From Stachybotrys elegans (taxonomy: Eukaryota > Ascomycota > Sordariomycetes > Hypocreales > Stachybotryaceae): a stretch of DNA of 64,000 nucleotides. The notes beneath the pieces are model-generated. The model did not search any database and was not told where the DNA came from. It was given only the letters and a program-made list of their open reading frames with translations. Position numbers and translations under genes: made by a program. The stretch is from assembly GCA_020746835.1 (NCBI GenBank), contig JAGPNK010000017.1, positions 434,001 through 498,000 on the forward strand. The letters run 5' to 3'. Positions 11,284 through 22,224 of this stretch are shown one piece after another. The stretch's first letter is position 1, and every line of letters starts with the position of its first letter.

Positions 11284-14200
11284 GGCGATGGGTGTTGTCT
11301 CGTTTTGTAAAGAGCGAGGTCAAGGAGCGACGAGCGGCAGAGCCAGGAGAGCAACGAACGGCAAACACCAGGGCAGAGGTAGGCCGACTGGCTTTAGATA
11401 TAGGTATGATGACCTTGATCACAAGGGGCCGTCTTGTCTGCTTTTCCTCGAGCTTTTGAAGACGCAGATGGCGGCATTTATCTAGGCGGCGCCCGGATTC
11501 GGTTGAGCCCTCAGCTTGGGACTATCGTCTCTGAGTCTCGTCCCAATCTAGCATCCATGGCGAACATGGCGCTTTACCGCGTTTGCTCTCGCATGGCTCG
11601 TGGTGCCGGCGCCCAGGTCTTACACTTGCGTCTCTCACACTTGCACCTCTGCCTGAGTAAAGGGTGGAGAGGGGGGGTGGTTTAAACGGGAGAAACAAGA
11701 AGCTATCCAGCAGCCACTGCGGGACTCAATGGGCACCGCGCCGCGATGGCTATGATGGTAGAGAGCACCCCACGCGGACACTGAATAGATCCAGACACAT
11801 TGTCAAAAGGAAGCTTGGCACAAAATAAACCGCCGTGACGTTGTGACGATGAGCACAGGAAAACGTACGATCACCATTCGGCGGGCACAGAAAGAGGTCC
11901 AAACGCAGACACGGCGAGTGAAGCCCTCCCCGGGGAGATGGAAAGGCAACGCACAACACAACTTCAGCTTTCCTCTTCCGACGAGCGAGACACAAGGGTC
12001 CAGCACCTCGTGTCCCCATACTGGGCGCCGGGCTTGGGTAGGGTCCAAAACAAAAAGAAATGGTTCCAGAGCCGCCATGTGGCTTCCAGCTATGATGGGT
12101 TGGTAGATAGAGAGAGAGAGCGCGCGCCGGGTGAAACGTTCCCAGCCAACTGAGACCCCCGGAGAGAATAAATAATAATACTAGTGGCCAGCGCGCCACC
12201 GAGACATTTTAGGAGAACGCGACTGTCTCGCGTCGAGGATATTTGCCGTCTCTCTGTATGCCTGTGAGCTCATAGTGACGGATGGTGTAGCTGAGCATAG
12301 GCATTGGCATCTGCCATGCCACTCACCGTATTCCCCCACGTATCACATCCAACTGCCCTGTCCATCACAGCTGATTTCTCGTTCGCATGTCTTGCCCACT
12401 CTGGCCCTACGCGAACTGTGCATCAAAAGGCCGTTGTCGGACTGGACGCGATGCTGGTGCAGCGACTGGGCGTCATCCCGCCGCGCTGGAAATCGGGACT
12501 ACAAAGGATGATTCGAGCCGGGCTAGGTCCTGTCGTCCCCGAGTAGACATACACCTGCTTTCGGCGAGGGCTAACGGTATCACGGCACCACGGCATCGCC
12601 CCTCCACCCACCTCCTCAGCTAAATGGCGAGATGTTGCCTGTCGATTGCACGTGTCATGTGGCTTTTGGGGGGGAGGGCCGAGTTTCCGGATCTGTATTT
12701 TACTTTTGGTGTAGCCATCGATGACTCTCATGGAGAGCATAAGGACGTTGGGGTAGGAAGGGTCACAGACGTTCCGTGCCCGCATTCCCATCCCCCTCTT
12801 CGGCGAGTGCTGCAATGTCTCACCCGCTCCATGGCCCAATCACTGGTCCAGCAGAGCTTTTGTGCTTGCCATTCTAGGATAGCCCTTCTGCTGGGGGGTT
12901 GTCTAGGCGCGCGAAAACTGCCCCGAGCCGGACAGCAGATCTCGCCATGGGGCTGCGCAAACTCAACCCCAGGTCTGGACCCTGTGGAGGAGGTAGATAT
13001 GCAATTGCGAAAATGGCATCAGTCGTCTAAAAATACAATCTAGCGGCGCTTCTTCCGCATTGAAGACTGGCAAAAGCATAATTCTGCCAGTGGTTTCCTA
13101 TCGGATGCTGCGACGTCGCCCTGTCAGTCTAGGATTTTGCGTCTGTCTGACCGCCGTCGGTGACGTTGATCATGCATACAGCCCCATCACCTGAGTATTG
13201 GAAAGGTCCCTGAATTGTCCTGTACTAGAGGAGACTCCAGCAGAGCGGTCAGACCTACCAGATAATCCCATGCCAACCCAATGTCTCAACCACGTCGATG
13301 TGGCACACATAAGAGACAAGGCTTGCTTGCTTGATCCACGTCCTGACATGGCCGAGACACCCGGTGGATACCCATCTTGGACCAAGATCTTTGCCGGGCA
13401 CCCGCATTCCTGAGGTGTGGCTCTCGCTCGCAGATGGGAGGGTTCCTTTGGCGAGGCTGCTTGCGGCCTTGTGAGGCTCGTGTCGACAAGTATACGAGAA
13501 GCCTTTGCTCAGAGCGCAGTGCCTGGCCTGGGCTTTCGGATCCCTGCTGCTAACCGACACCAGTATCCGAGGAGTCGGGCCTACGGCGGTAGTCTTGTTT
13601 TCACTCTGGTCTCTCGTTCGAGACTCGGATGGAGGGCCTGCACCCTCCAGAGTTGTCAGCCGGGCTCTGTTTAACCATCGACCGCTTCCGTAATAGCACC
13701 CTGGGCCCTGTAGGGCGTCCTGTCTCAAGAGGCCCGGTCACACTTTCGTCCATCATAGATAGGCTGTTACGCTTGATGTTGCCTAGGCATAAGCAGATGT
13801 ACACAGGCCGTTGCTTTGCCAATATACGTAGCTGACATGCTACGTGGGTCGGGCGCAGCTCGATGCGGAATCGAGGCGCCGTCTGCCACCCGCTCGGTTG
13901 CCGGCACTGGAGACTTCAATGAATGAAGCAATTCCCGTTCTTCTCATTCACGGAGCCAGGTCCGCTGAAGAGTAAAGCGCTGTTACGGTTCTCTTTGGCC
14001 CCCATGATGACCACATATACCACATATCTCGACCTGCCTAATGTAGCCAAGCATAGATGGATACTGTAGGATGGGCGAATCCTTTCTGACAAGGATTCCT
14101 CCTCGTTTGTTTGCTTATCCGGAGAGAAGCAGCGGGCTTCTGCTCGTGAACAAGGCTTGCGACGGCCTCCCACATGCACCAATAGAGCCCACGTCGCCAC

Positions 14201-14337
14201 TCCATCTGCCTTGGGGACTGCCTGGGGAAATGCCCGGGGAACTGCTTGGGGGCGACGATAAAAGCCAATACTTTAAAGTGGCATACTATCCTCTCGCCAA
14301 GCCCAGCCGCCCTCGTGTGCCAAAGCCTCCTTGAACT
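11284..14337. other. Gene-poor gap, 3 kb
   Basis: No supportable gene. The longest frame (about 11.75-12.2 kb, minus strand, 149 codons) opens with GTG and lacks any domain. The two ends hold the divergent promoters of the FAD oxidase and the secreted hydrolase. Confidence 0.5.
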
Positions 14338-15438
14338 ATGAAAGCCAAGTTTCATCAAAGCGCCGTCTTGGCACTGCTCCTCGGGCTCGTCTCTCAGGTC
14401 CGACCGGAGCCCGTCCCGGAGCCGATAGGGCCCTACAATGTCGGCGCGCGCCGGCTTGTCATCGACTTTGTCAACCCGGATGACCCCACGGCGCCCAACA
14501 ACATATCTACAGAGTACATGGCCACCATTTACTACCCGACAGAAGACGCGCCGGGTGCGCCATCGCCGTACGTGGAGCCGGAGCTCGCGCAGATGTACGC
14601 CGACGTCTACGACTTCAACATATCGCACCTGACGACGACGGTGCGCTGGCACGCGTCCTTTCTGCCCAAGCCCGCGGGCCCGACCATCATCTTCTCGCCG
14701 GGAGGCTGGGGCCCGCCGACGGACGGCTCCAGCATCCTGCTGGCAGACCTCGCGTCGCAGGGCTACGTGGTCGCCGCGCTGGACCATCCCTACGAGCAGC
14801 CGTTCCTCCGCTACCCCAACGGGACGGGCCTCGCGGGGTTGCCCATCAACTTCCAGTACACCGAGGAGTTCGTCTACGCGCTGCACGCGGTACGGGTCCG
14901 CGAGATGGTGCACTTTGCGGGCTATTGGCCGGAGCTGGTGCGTCGGATGTGCGCACCGTTCGAGACGAAGCGGCTGGGGGCGTTTGGCATCTCGTTTGGC
15001 GGCTCGGCGTCGCTGGACGCGGCCCTCGAGAGCGACGCCATCGGCGCCGCCATCAACCTGGACGGCTCGATATTCGGCCGCGCCGCCGCCAACGAGCCCG
15101 ACTCGGACATTAAGAAGCCGACGCTGCTGCTGGCTTTCTGGAACCACTCGCCTTCCACGGACGGGAGCTGGGCGGATTTTGTCGCGCGCCAGTCCGGCTG
15201 GTGGCGCAACATCATGGTCAACGGCACGGTGCACGCCGACTGGTCGGACATGACGTTCTGGAAGATCTGGGGCACGTCGCGCCCGATGGGGACGATTGAC
15301 GGGCGACGGATGGTGCAGATCCGGAGCGCCTATGTGACGGCTTTCTTCGACGAGCATCTGCGCGGGGAGGATTCGCCGCTAATGGACGAGCCAGCGGCTG
15401 AATGGCCTGAAGTGCTCATCAGCCACAGACATCTGTAG
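14338..15438 (+). CDS. Secreted alpha/beta hydrolase, PAF-acetylhydrolase-like
   Basis: A single exon encodes 366 residues starting with a signal peptide (about residues 1-20, hydrophobic core LALLLGLV). The nucleophile elbow GISFGG places the serine at 219. INLDG gives the probable acid Asp242, and HADWSDMTFW gives the catalytic His299, in the same order and spacing logic as platelet-activating-factor acetylhydrolase (PF03403). HP and NGT sequons suggest extracellular glycosylation. The likely role is hydrolysis of short acyl esters or phospholipids outside the cell. The ATG at 14338 directly precedes the signal peptide. A longer antisense frame of 439 codons covers the gene but is a GC-skew shadow. 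Confidence 0.88.
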   Translation: MKAKFHQSAVLALLLGLVSQVRPEPVPEPIGPYNVGARRLVIDFVNPDDPTAPNNISTEYMATIYYPTEDAPGAPSPYVEPELAQMYADVYDFNISHLTTTVRWHASFLPKPAGPTIIFSPGGWGPPTDGSSILLADLASQGYVVAALDHPYEQPFLRYPNGTGLAGLPINFQYTEEFVYALHAVRVREMVHFAGYWPELVRRMCAPFETKRLGAFGISFGGSASLDAALESDAIGAAINLDGSIFGRAAANEPDSDIKKPTLLLAFWNHSPSTDGSWADFVARQSGWWRNIMVNGTVHADWSDMTFWKIWGTSRPMGTIDGRRMVQIRSAYVTAFFDEHLRGEDSPLMDEPAAEWPEVLISHRHL

Positions 15439-15763
15439 GCTGGAAAGAATGCGGTGGTGGAGAGGGTGTTGTCCACAGAGTTGGCAATTGGTAGTTGGTA
15501 GTTGGTAGTTGGCAACTTTGAGGAGCAAGATGGATGTTTTTAGTCATTACAAATGCAAATGCAACAAGACCCTCGTGCCCCACGTGCCGTGCCGTGCCTC
15601 GCCTGGCTGGCTGCTTGTCTGCCCGATGCCTGATCTCGCATCATTGTCGTCACAACTCCTCTTTCTCACCGCCCGTACCGACACGGCAGCTCACGGCAAG
15701 CATCCTCTCACTGTTTTACCATCGACTGATAGGCGCAAGAGAGCACATTGAATCGACGGTACC
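15439..15763. other. Intergenic between hydrolase and acetyltransferase
   Basis: This 325-base gap holds the hydrolase 3' end, the TTGGTAG repeat and the acetyltransferase 5' leader. Nothing else is visible. Confidence 0.6.
15488..15508. repeat. TTGGTAG tandem repeat, three units
   Basis: Three perfect TTGGTAG units, flanked by TTGGCAA at 15481 and 15509, lie in the 3' flank of the hydrolase gene. Confidence 0.85.
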
Positions 15764-16471
15764 ATGGTGGCGAGCACGGAAAAAGACCCCGCCATCATCG
15801 CCCACGCCAAGACGTTGGAGAATACGCCTTGGTGCGATGACTACGAAAAGATGATCAGCGGCGTTCTGTACAACTGCCTGGCCCCGGAGCTCGTCAACGG
15901 CCGCTTCCGTGCCCGGAGGCTCATGACCAAGTACAACACGCACTTCCCGGACGATGCCACGCCCGAATCGCTCCTCGCCGACCGCGAAGCCATGCTGAGG
16001 CAGATGCTGGGCAAGCTCGGCAAGGATTCGTACATGGAGCCGCCGCTCAACATTGACTACGGGTGCAACATTTCCATCGGCGACAGCTTCTACTCCAACT
16101 TCAAGTACGTCGTCACGGCTTCTTATCTTGACGCTCTCTACTGACGCCCTACCAGCCTCGTCATCCTCGATTGCGGCATGGTGACCATTGGGAACCGTGT
16201 CATGTTTGGCCCCTTTGTATCCATCTTTGCTGCGACGCATGAGACGGGCGTCGAGTCGAGGCGCGCCGGCGTCGAGTACGCGCGAGGCGTCACCATTGGC
16301 GACGACTGCTGGATCGGAGGAAACACCACCATCATGCCGGGAGTCAACATTGGCAAGGGCTGCACCATCGGCGCCGGCAGCGTCGTGACCAAGGATATTC
16401 CTGACTTTTCCGTCGCCATCGGCTCGCCTGCCAAGGTTGTCAAGAAGGTCGATCCCGTTCCTGACCTGTAA
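15764..16471 (+). CDS. Hexapeptide-repeat O-acetyltransferase (maltose/galactoside acetyltransferase type)
   Basis: Two exons (15764-16104, 16156-16471) encode 218 residues. The 51-nt intron uses GTACGT and ACCAG and restores SNFNLVILDCG. The N-terminal third is the helical maltose-acetyltransferase domain. The rest is left-handed beta-helix repeats (VTIGNRVMFGP, VTIGDDCWIGGNTTIMPGV, CTIGAGSVVTKDI). The catalytic His142 sits in FAATHE. The C-terminus GSPAKVVKKV is the standard end of the LacA/NodL/MAT group. It transfers acetyl from acetyl-CoA to a sugar or related hydroxyl in the cytosol, as a trimer in known members. The ATG at 15764 lies in a good ACCATGG context. Its 3' end faces the dehydratase gene 59 bases away. 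Confidence 0.92.
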
Positions 16472-16530
16472 GGACTGCAATCATGGCGTAAATAGACGGT
16501 CTAGATTGTGGCATGATGGAATAGACCTCG

Positions 16531-17635
16531 CTACCGCTTCATTGCCCCGATCTCTGCCTTCATGCACACGTTGCCTTGCTTCTCCACCAAGATCGTGTAC
16601 GTTTGCTGGTCGCCTACCTCTTCAACACCCGCAGTGCGAATATCGTACTCTTCGCCAGCATAGATGGGCGCCATGGCGCGGTACGTGATGTCAGATAGAT
16701 CGGCCTGTTCGCCGTGAATGTCTCGCCAGTAGTCCAGCATGTTGATGAGGTTTAGCGGCCCATGCACAACCACGCCCGGATGGCCTTCGACTGTCCGTGT
16801 CCAGTCGGGGTTGTAGTGGATCTTGTGGCCGTTGAATGTGAGTGCCGAGAAGCGGAACAAGCCGACCGGAGACCATCGAAGCCGACGGACCGGAGTCGCT
16901 GTAGCCTAAGTGTTAGCAGTTCATCCCTTCATCGCGTGGCTGTCTGGGACCATATACAATTGTCGGCCTCGGCCATGTCCTCGATCTGCGTGGGAAGATG
17001 CTCGTCGATCTGGAGAGGCCGGGGCTGCGCAGCGACCGAGTCGGCGTGCACAGTCACCTCTGGTCGAAACACCCACGATCGCTTATCGGCGAGAGCCAAA
17101 CCCTGCGGGCCCCAGAACTCCCGCTCGACCTCGACGAGGACCATCTCGCCCGTCGACTTGCTCTTCTTTGGCACAGCGCTGAGCAACCTGGTACGCTCCT
17201 CCACCTGATCGCCTACGCGGAGCAGCGGCCGGTCCAGGCTGAGCGGCGACGGCAGCTCATGCGCCCACCCGCCCACATGCGCCTGGTAAAGGGCGACACA
17301 GGGTTGAAGGTCTTGTCGGATCCATCGAGGCCCAGCTCAGCCTCTGTGCCATTGGGGGTGAAGTAGACGAGATGATGGCCCGGGGGAAGAGGCGTGCCCA
17401 TGGGCGGGGGCTCGTCGGTGATGTCGTGCCCCCCGACGGCGGTACGACAGAGTGTCAGGGATAGCTTCTGCAATTGATTCGGATCGATGAAATGGCGGCG
17501 CGTGATGGCTGCCCCAGCAAACGAGTCAAGCAGACGCGCCGCCGCCTCTGAAGCCGTGATTCGTGATGAGCGCACCAAAGAGGTGCTTGTCAAAGCGCGG
17601 AGGAAGATCCGCGGCAGGCCGGCCCGTGAAATCAT
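16531..17635 (-). CDS. HTD2/MaoC-like 3-hydroxyacyl-thioester dehydratase, frame broken
   Basis: Two exons are visible (17635-16958 and 16898-16531; intron 16899-16957 with GTATAT and CTACAG ends). Together they cover a hotdog-fold dehydratase of about 348 residues, similar to mitochondrial HTD2 and mesaconyl-C4-CoA hydratase-like proteins. The N-terminus is basic and Ser/Arg-rich, fitting a mitochondrial presequence. PFTRRMWAGG lies in one frame and HELPSPLSLDRPLLRVGD in another, with the slip at about 17262-17266. No intron can fit there, and the spliced length is not a multiple of three. Either one base is missing in the assembly or the gene is a young pseudogene. The second exon carries the MaoC end (LFRFSALTFNGHKIHYNPDW, PGVVVHGPL, shown in parts). 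It converges on the acetyltransferase. Confidence 0.75.
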
Positions 17636-19272
17636 GACTTCAAAAACCCGTCGTTTCAGAGCTTGAAGGTTTCAGACGCTTGATGGCGAGACGATGCCGA
17701 CCGAGTCAGAGGCCGCAGGTGCCGAAACGAAGACCTCGGCATTCCGGTCCCCGCCTCGGTCACCTACCCTATACAGTCCTATTGGGGTAAGAGCAGGAAG
17801 CTGGTATTGATTGAGAATCACAACACCAAATTGTTTATTGTAGCAGATGTATTGGATGTGCTCAGTGATAATCAAAAATGTTAATTGGGTGGCAATCGAT
17901 CAGTAGTCCATGCCGTAATGAGATCTCGTCAACAATATTACCTTCACGCATTCACCATGTTGCAACCACCGATTCAGAGAGTTCATTGAGTAGGGACCTG
18001 GCTTAAAATTAAGCATCATTTCTCTCATCTGCGCACAAGTACTAGGCATAGCAGTCTCCCAGCGGTACTATGAATAGCGCGTAGTCGTTGATCTCAATCT
18101 CTTCCCCCCACAATCGACGATGCATATTGGATTGCCTGGCAAAGGCCATCACGAGCCGCTTCATGCCACTGCCCTTAGTCAGGCGAACCTTTTACGTACA
18201 AGAATCGATGACTGCAGGTAGCCCCCCGTGAGTAAGCCGGACATGCCATTGGCGGCTAAAGGTAGCGCTATTACAGCACCAAACATCGTATTCAGCAGAA
18301 CTCGCCCGAGCCTGACATGCAGATGCAGATGCAGAATTCTAATAGTTCACGATAACTTGAACCATCATTCATGCCTCCCATGGCTCAACACACTGATCAA
18401 GGCGAAGCGCTGACTGATCAAGATGCTTGCGAGGAGTGGCGCAGCCTCGGGTCGTCGGCAGCCAGCAACTCGGGCTATGCCAGCCCCTGGTCCAAAATCT
18501 TTTCCAGGGCGCTTCTAGATTGTCTGGTGGGCCATTTTACGAGCAGTGTGATGTAACGTTGGCGTGGAAAGCTGCTGATGGTCTCGCGTTTCCCACGATG
18601 CTGCCTGTCCGCAAGACACGAGGACAACAAAAGGCACGCAGCAATTTCCAGCTCATTCCGTCTTTGGGTAATGCATAATGTAGACACCACTCAAAAGTCG
18701 GGTAAAAACCAGCCCAATTGACTCGCCGGATGCTGCTTCTGCTGGTCCCTCCCCCGCATTTTGCCATTGCTATTGTTGGATCCCCCTGCTTGGCATCTCA
18801 CCTGGCCACGCTGCCGGAGCTAACCATCAGAATACGAAGTCCCAAAACCCACAGCGGCCCTGTCGCTACCGAGTCGGGCCACCGCACTTTTGCTGTCCTC
18901 GCTCGTATCCATCCTGCCGAACCGTCCGTGCTTCTTCTGGGCCATCGTCATGTGCCCCAGTCGTACGTATCGACATACTATGGGGGAAATTGGACGGGCT
19001 ATACGGGCTCTCCGGGGTTGCTCTGCGCATGATCTCGTGATGATGTGTGGTGTATGTGTTGTCATGGTGTGGTAAGAGAACCAAGTGCTGGTGTCGGATC
19101 CATTGTCGATGTTGCAAAAAACTATTTAATCTACCCAGACTCCTCGCCAGTTGCAGTTCCATTCCCTCATCATCCAACAGTCTCTCCTCACTCACTCACT
19201 CATACTTAATCAACTTAATAACCACTTAATAACCTCTCCCAACAACCCAATCCTCCTCCCACAACCGCCAAC
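17636..19272. other. Gene-poor gap before the small secreted protein
   Basis: No gene seen in 1.6 kb. A perfect triple ATGCAG repeat is at 18317-18334. The last 150 bases form the promoter and AT/CT-rich leader of the secreted protein gene, with TATTTAA near 19123 as a possible TATA element. Confidence 0.5.
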
Positions 19273-19778
19273 ATGCAGTTTTCCACCGCTCTCTTCGCCG
19301 CCGTTCTCGCCGCCACCAACGCCGTGGCTGCCCCGGCTCCTGTCAACGTCGACGTCTCCATGATGGCTGCCGCTCCCCAATGGATCATCCAGGACATGAA
19401 GCGCGACTGCAACAAGGCCGACACTGAGTGCACCTGGAACTTCAAGGTCAACACCCAGCTGGCCACCGCCACGACCTGCAAGTACGTGGTCAAGGGCACC
19501 AAGGCTTCCCAGACCCGCGCCGCTGCCGCTGGCACCTGTGGCCCTTACAGTAAGTCGCATCTATTTCTCCCAATCACAGAAACATCAAGACTAATCAACC
19601 CCTTACAGCCATCACCTCCGGCTGGAGCGACCAATTCGGTGCTAACAATGGCTTCACCACCCTCTCCGTCGTTGACCAGAAGAAGAGACTCATTGTCTGG
19701 CCCTCCTACACAGACAGCGAAGTCAAGGGAGGCAAGGTTGTCTCCCCCAACAAGAGCTACGCTCCTGCCAGCATCTAA
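19273..19778 (+). CDS. Small secreted cysteine-containing protein (Hrip1-like candidate)
   Basis: Two exons (19273-19549, 19609-19778; 59-nt intron GTAAGT...TTACAG) give 148 residues. Residues 1-20 are a clear signal peptide (MQFSTALFAAVLAATNAVAA). The mature part has four cysteines (DCNKADTEC, TCKY, TCGPY) and ends with TITSGWSDQFGANNGFTTLSV. This arrangement resembles, from memory, the fungal Hrip1/MoHrip1 group of small secreted proteins that induce plant hypersensitive responses; I cannot confirm this without a search. Such proteins act outside the cell. The start has an ACATGC context preceded by a CT-rich leader, typical of highly expressed fungal genes. Confidence 0.8.
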
Positions 19779-20053
19779 GCAACCGAAGCCGCACATGAAC
19801 ATCGGCTGAAGATTGCATTGGAATTGAGCATGTGTTGAGTCATGATATTGGCGGTCTTGGTTTTCCGTTGGATATACATTACAGAGATAATAATTAATCA
19901 CAACTAATTATCACCAACTTCTCTATGGGTCTCATGAGTGAATGTCGGCCTTGACTAATATGAACCGTAAAGAGTTTCATATTGGACGCACAAGTGTATT
20001 GCATCACCATCTATCAGCCATCTATGTCTATCTTTTCTTACACCGAAGAAGCC

Positions 20054-21415
20054 TCAAGCTGTTGCTTGGTTATGTTTTATTACTGGCTGTAGCACCCGGC
20101 ATCTTATCTCTTCCTCGAAGCGGTCTTGTTCCAATGCGGAATTTGCCAATTCCGTGTCGTCATTGGTGGTAATTAGGCAGTCCTCTTCAGGGTATATTCG
20201 AATGTCCGTGGGTGGTGCGTGACGCTCGGCTGGCGGCAACGCAATATTGGATTGAAAATGCGAAAGGGGAGGGCTGGCGCTGCCTCTTTGCTTTCTGCGC
20301 TTATCACAGCTACTACTAAGAGGCAGATGGCGCAAGAAGATGAATAGAAGAGGCTGCAAAATGGGGATAGAGGTAGCCACGAGTATTGTGCTTGTTTCAA
20401 CACTGACACGGTCAGTCAAGGTCCAAAGAGTCTTCTAGCATGAGATGCCTACATCGTCCAGATAATCAGCTCGCCTGTGGCATAGGTCGAGTCGGGATTG
20501 GCAAGGTCCGACAAGCGAACGCACTTGTATATTGCAACAGCACTGCCTCTACTCATCTGTCAACACACCGATCGCGACGATGTCTGTAAATAGAGCTTAC
20601 AATATACCCATAATCAAGGCAAACGACAGTGCAGTCTTATTCAACCGAGATATCTTGAGTTGAGATAGGACGAGGCCAGGATAAACCGTCAGATATAGGT
20701 CGACAAAAGCAGAGAAACCTGCACACATGTCGTCAGCCACACATCATGCAGCAGAGCACGCGGCTCATGTTGTTGCTCACCACTGGAAAACATGGAATAA
20801 TGGATCAGAATCCAGGGACTTAAGCATTGCCCTTTGACGCCAAGGTCCCATTGCATTCGAGGTGGGCTGCACTGCGCGAAAGCCAATATCCCCGCCGCAC
20901 AGAGCACAGCATTGCATAGCCCGGTGAGAACCCAAAGGAAGATATTGTGCCAGCGAGGGGCGCTGAGGTTCAATACCCGCGTCAGGAGTGCCACAACGGC
21001 CAGTTTCGGCACTCCAAAGGATAGGAGCCCCGGTATGAAGCTGCACAGCGTCAACAGGCGAACCTGTGATATCTGGCTCGGTGTAAGCGTTGCCTGATGG
21101 CGGCCCATGCCTGCGTCAACTGCCGCGATCGTGATCCCTACAGTCGCCCATGCACAGAGCTATTCACAGGAATCGATGTAGTCAGCTGCTGTGAGCTCCG
21201 AACCGCGAGAACTGAGCCGGTCTTACCCAGGAGAAGACAATGAGATAGTCATCAAGATGAAACTTGCAGAGAATCCTCGCGCGCACGTACAAGCGTGCAA
21301 ACACAAAGATGGTCGCAACGCTTATCGCCGCGACTGATGCTCCCACAATCACAGGTCCTTTGTTTTGGCCTACCTCGTCCAGAGACAAAGGCGGTGATGC
21401 CGCGGCCATGATCAT
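20054..21415 (-). CDS. SAT4/rhodopsin-like integral membrane protein
   Basis: Five exons (21415-21227, 21159-20781, 20718-20601, 20551-20453, 20402-20054) join in frame to 377 residues. The order of segments is characteristic of the fungal SAT4 family: an ARLYVRARILCKFHLDDYLIVFSW helix pair, WATVGIT with a loop, LLTLCSFIPG, WHNIFLWVLTGLC, CSPPRMQWD with a conserved Cys, and GFSAFVDLYLTVYPG. VAIYK and ETSTILVATSIPILQPL follow. Seven membrane helices are expected, then a long hydrophilic acidic tail. Function is unknown for most members; some sit in metabolite clusters or resemble Pth11-type receptors. ATGs at 21415 and 21409 are both possible starts. The 20552-20600 intron uses a GATGAG acceptor, the only one keeping the frame. 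Confidence 0.85.
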
Positions 21416-22224
21416 AAGCGATGATGTGTGCGTAATCACCCGACTGTCACCATCCCATTGCTGCGGTCTGTGAAAATGAACATGTTGAAGCTGGGATGGA
21501 GGTCAGGCGCGAAGAAATTCCCAACTGCGTCCAAGGGATCAACCGTGGATATCTAGTTCGTCATGGCTGTGTGAGTTACACGCCGGCTTTTGTAGCCAAA
21601 CCTAATCTCCATCTAGAATAAGGCTGTTATCTCGAAAGAGGGCATCGGTTATTGTGGCGGGATATTTGTATCCCTATTCTGCATTGTATTATCCATAATC
21701 TGGGAACGAAAAATGGTCAGAGACCTATCCATGTGCTCAAGTGCATTCCGCTGGCAGGTCTTGGCCACAACAATGCACTTGGATTAACAGACACTCAACC
21801 AACCATTATTATATTGTCAATATATCTGGGCTGTGACGTCTCTGGGCGAACCTAAGCCGACGATTAAGCACCTAGATCTCACTAGGAGGCTTTAATTATT
21901 CCGCCGCCAGCCGACCAAGCTACCGCTTACATCCGTTCGAGGGCAGTGCCCATCTCTTGGGGCCGGATCAAGCGATTTCGGAGAATCTTCTGAGGCTTGC
22001 CAGTGGCAAATCTGGTGGGAGTAATAAGGGCTTATCTGCATAGGGTCATGTGCGGCCTTACTAGTTGACTTGAAGCACGACGAACAAGTTGGATACACAG
22101 ATACATTCACATTAGGATGACGATAACTATAGATGAACATCATTTATCATGGCATCCGCTTTATCCCCGACCAATACACCCTGAGAAGGACAGATATGAT
22201 AGAACAAAACGTATGGTGGCTTGC
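21416..22224. other. Intergenic between SAT4-like gene and mannosidase
   Basis: This 809-base gap holds the SAT4-like promoter and the mannosidase 3' flank. I find no gene in it. Confidence 0.6.

Noticed and set aside
11750..12199. 149-codon frame with hydrophobic N-terminus
   Set aside because: Opens at GTG, no conserved motif, no supporting exon structure.
14038..15357. 439-codon minus-strand frame over the secreted hydrolase gene
   Set aside because: It is antisense to a gene with signal peptide and complete catalytic triad, is rich in Arg/Val from GC bias, and shows no domain.
15716..16480. 254-codon minus-strand frame
   Set aside because: Antisense to the hexapeptide acetyltransferase and spans its intron.
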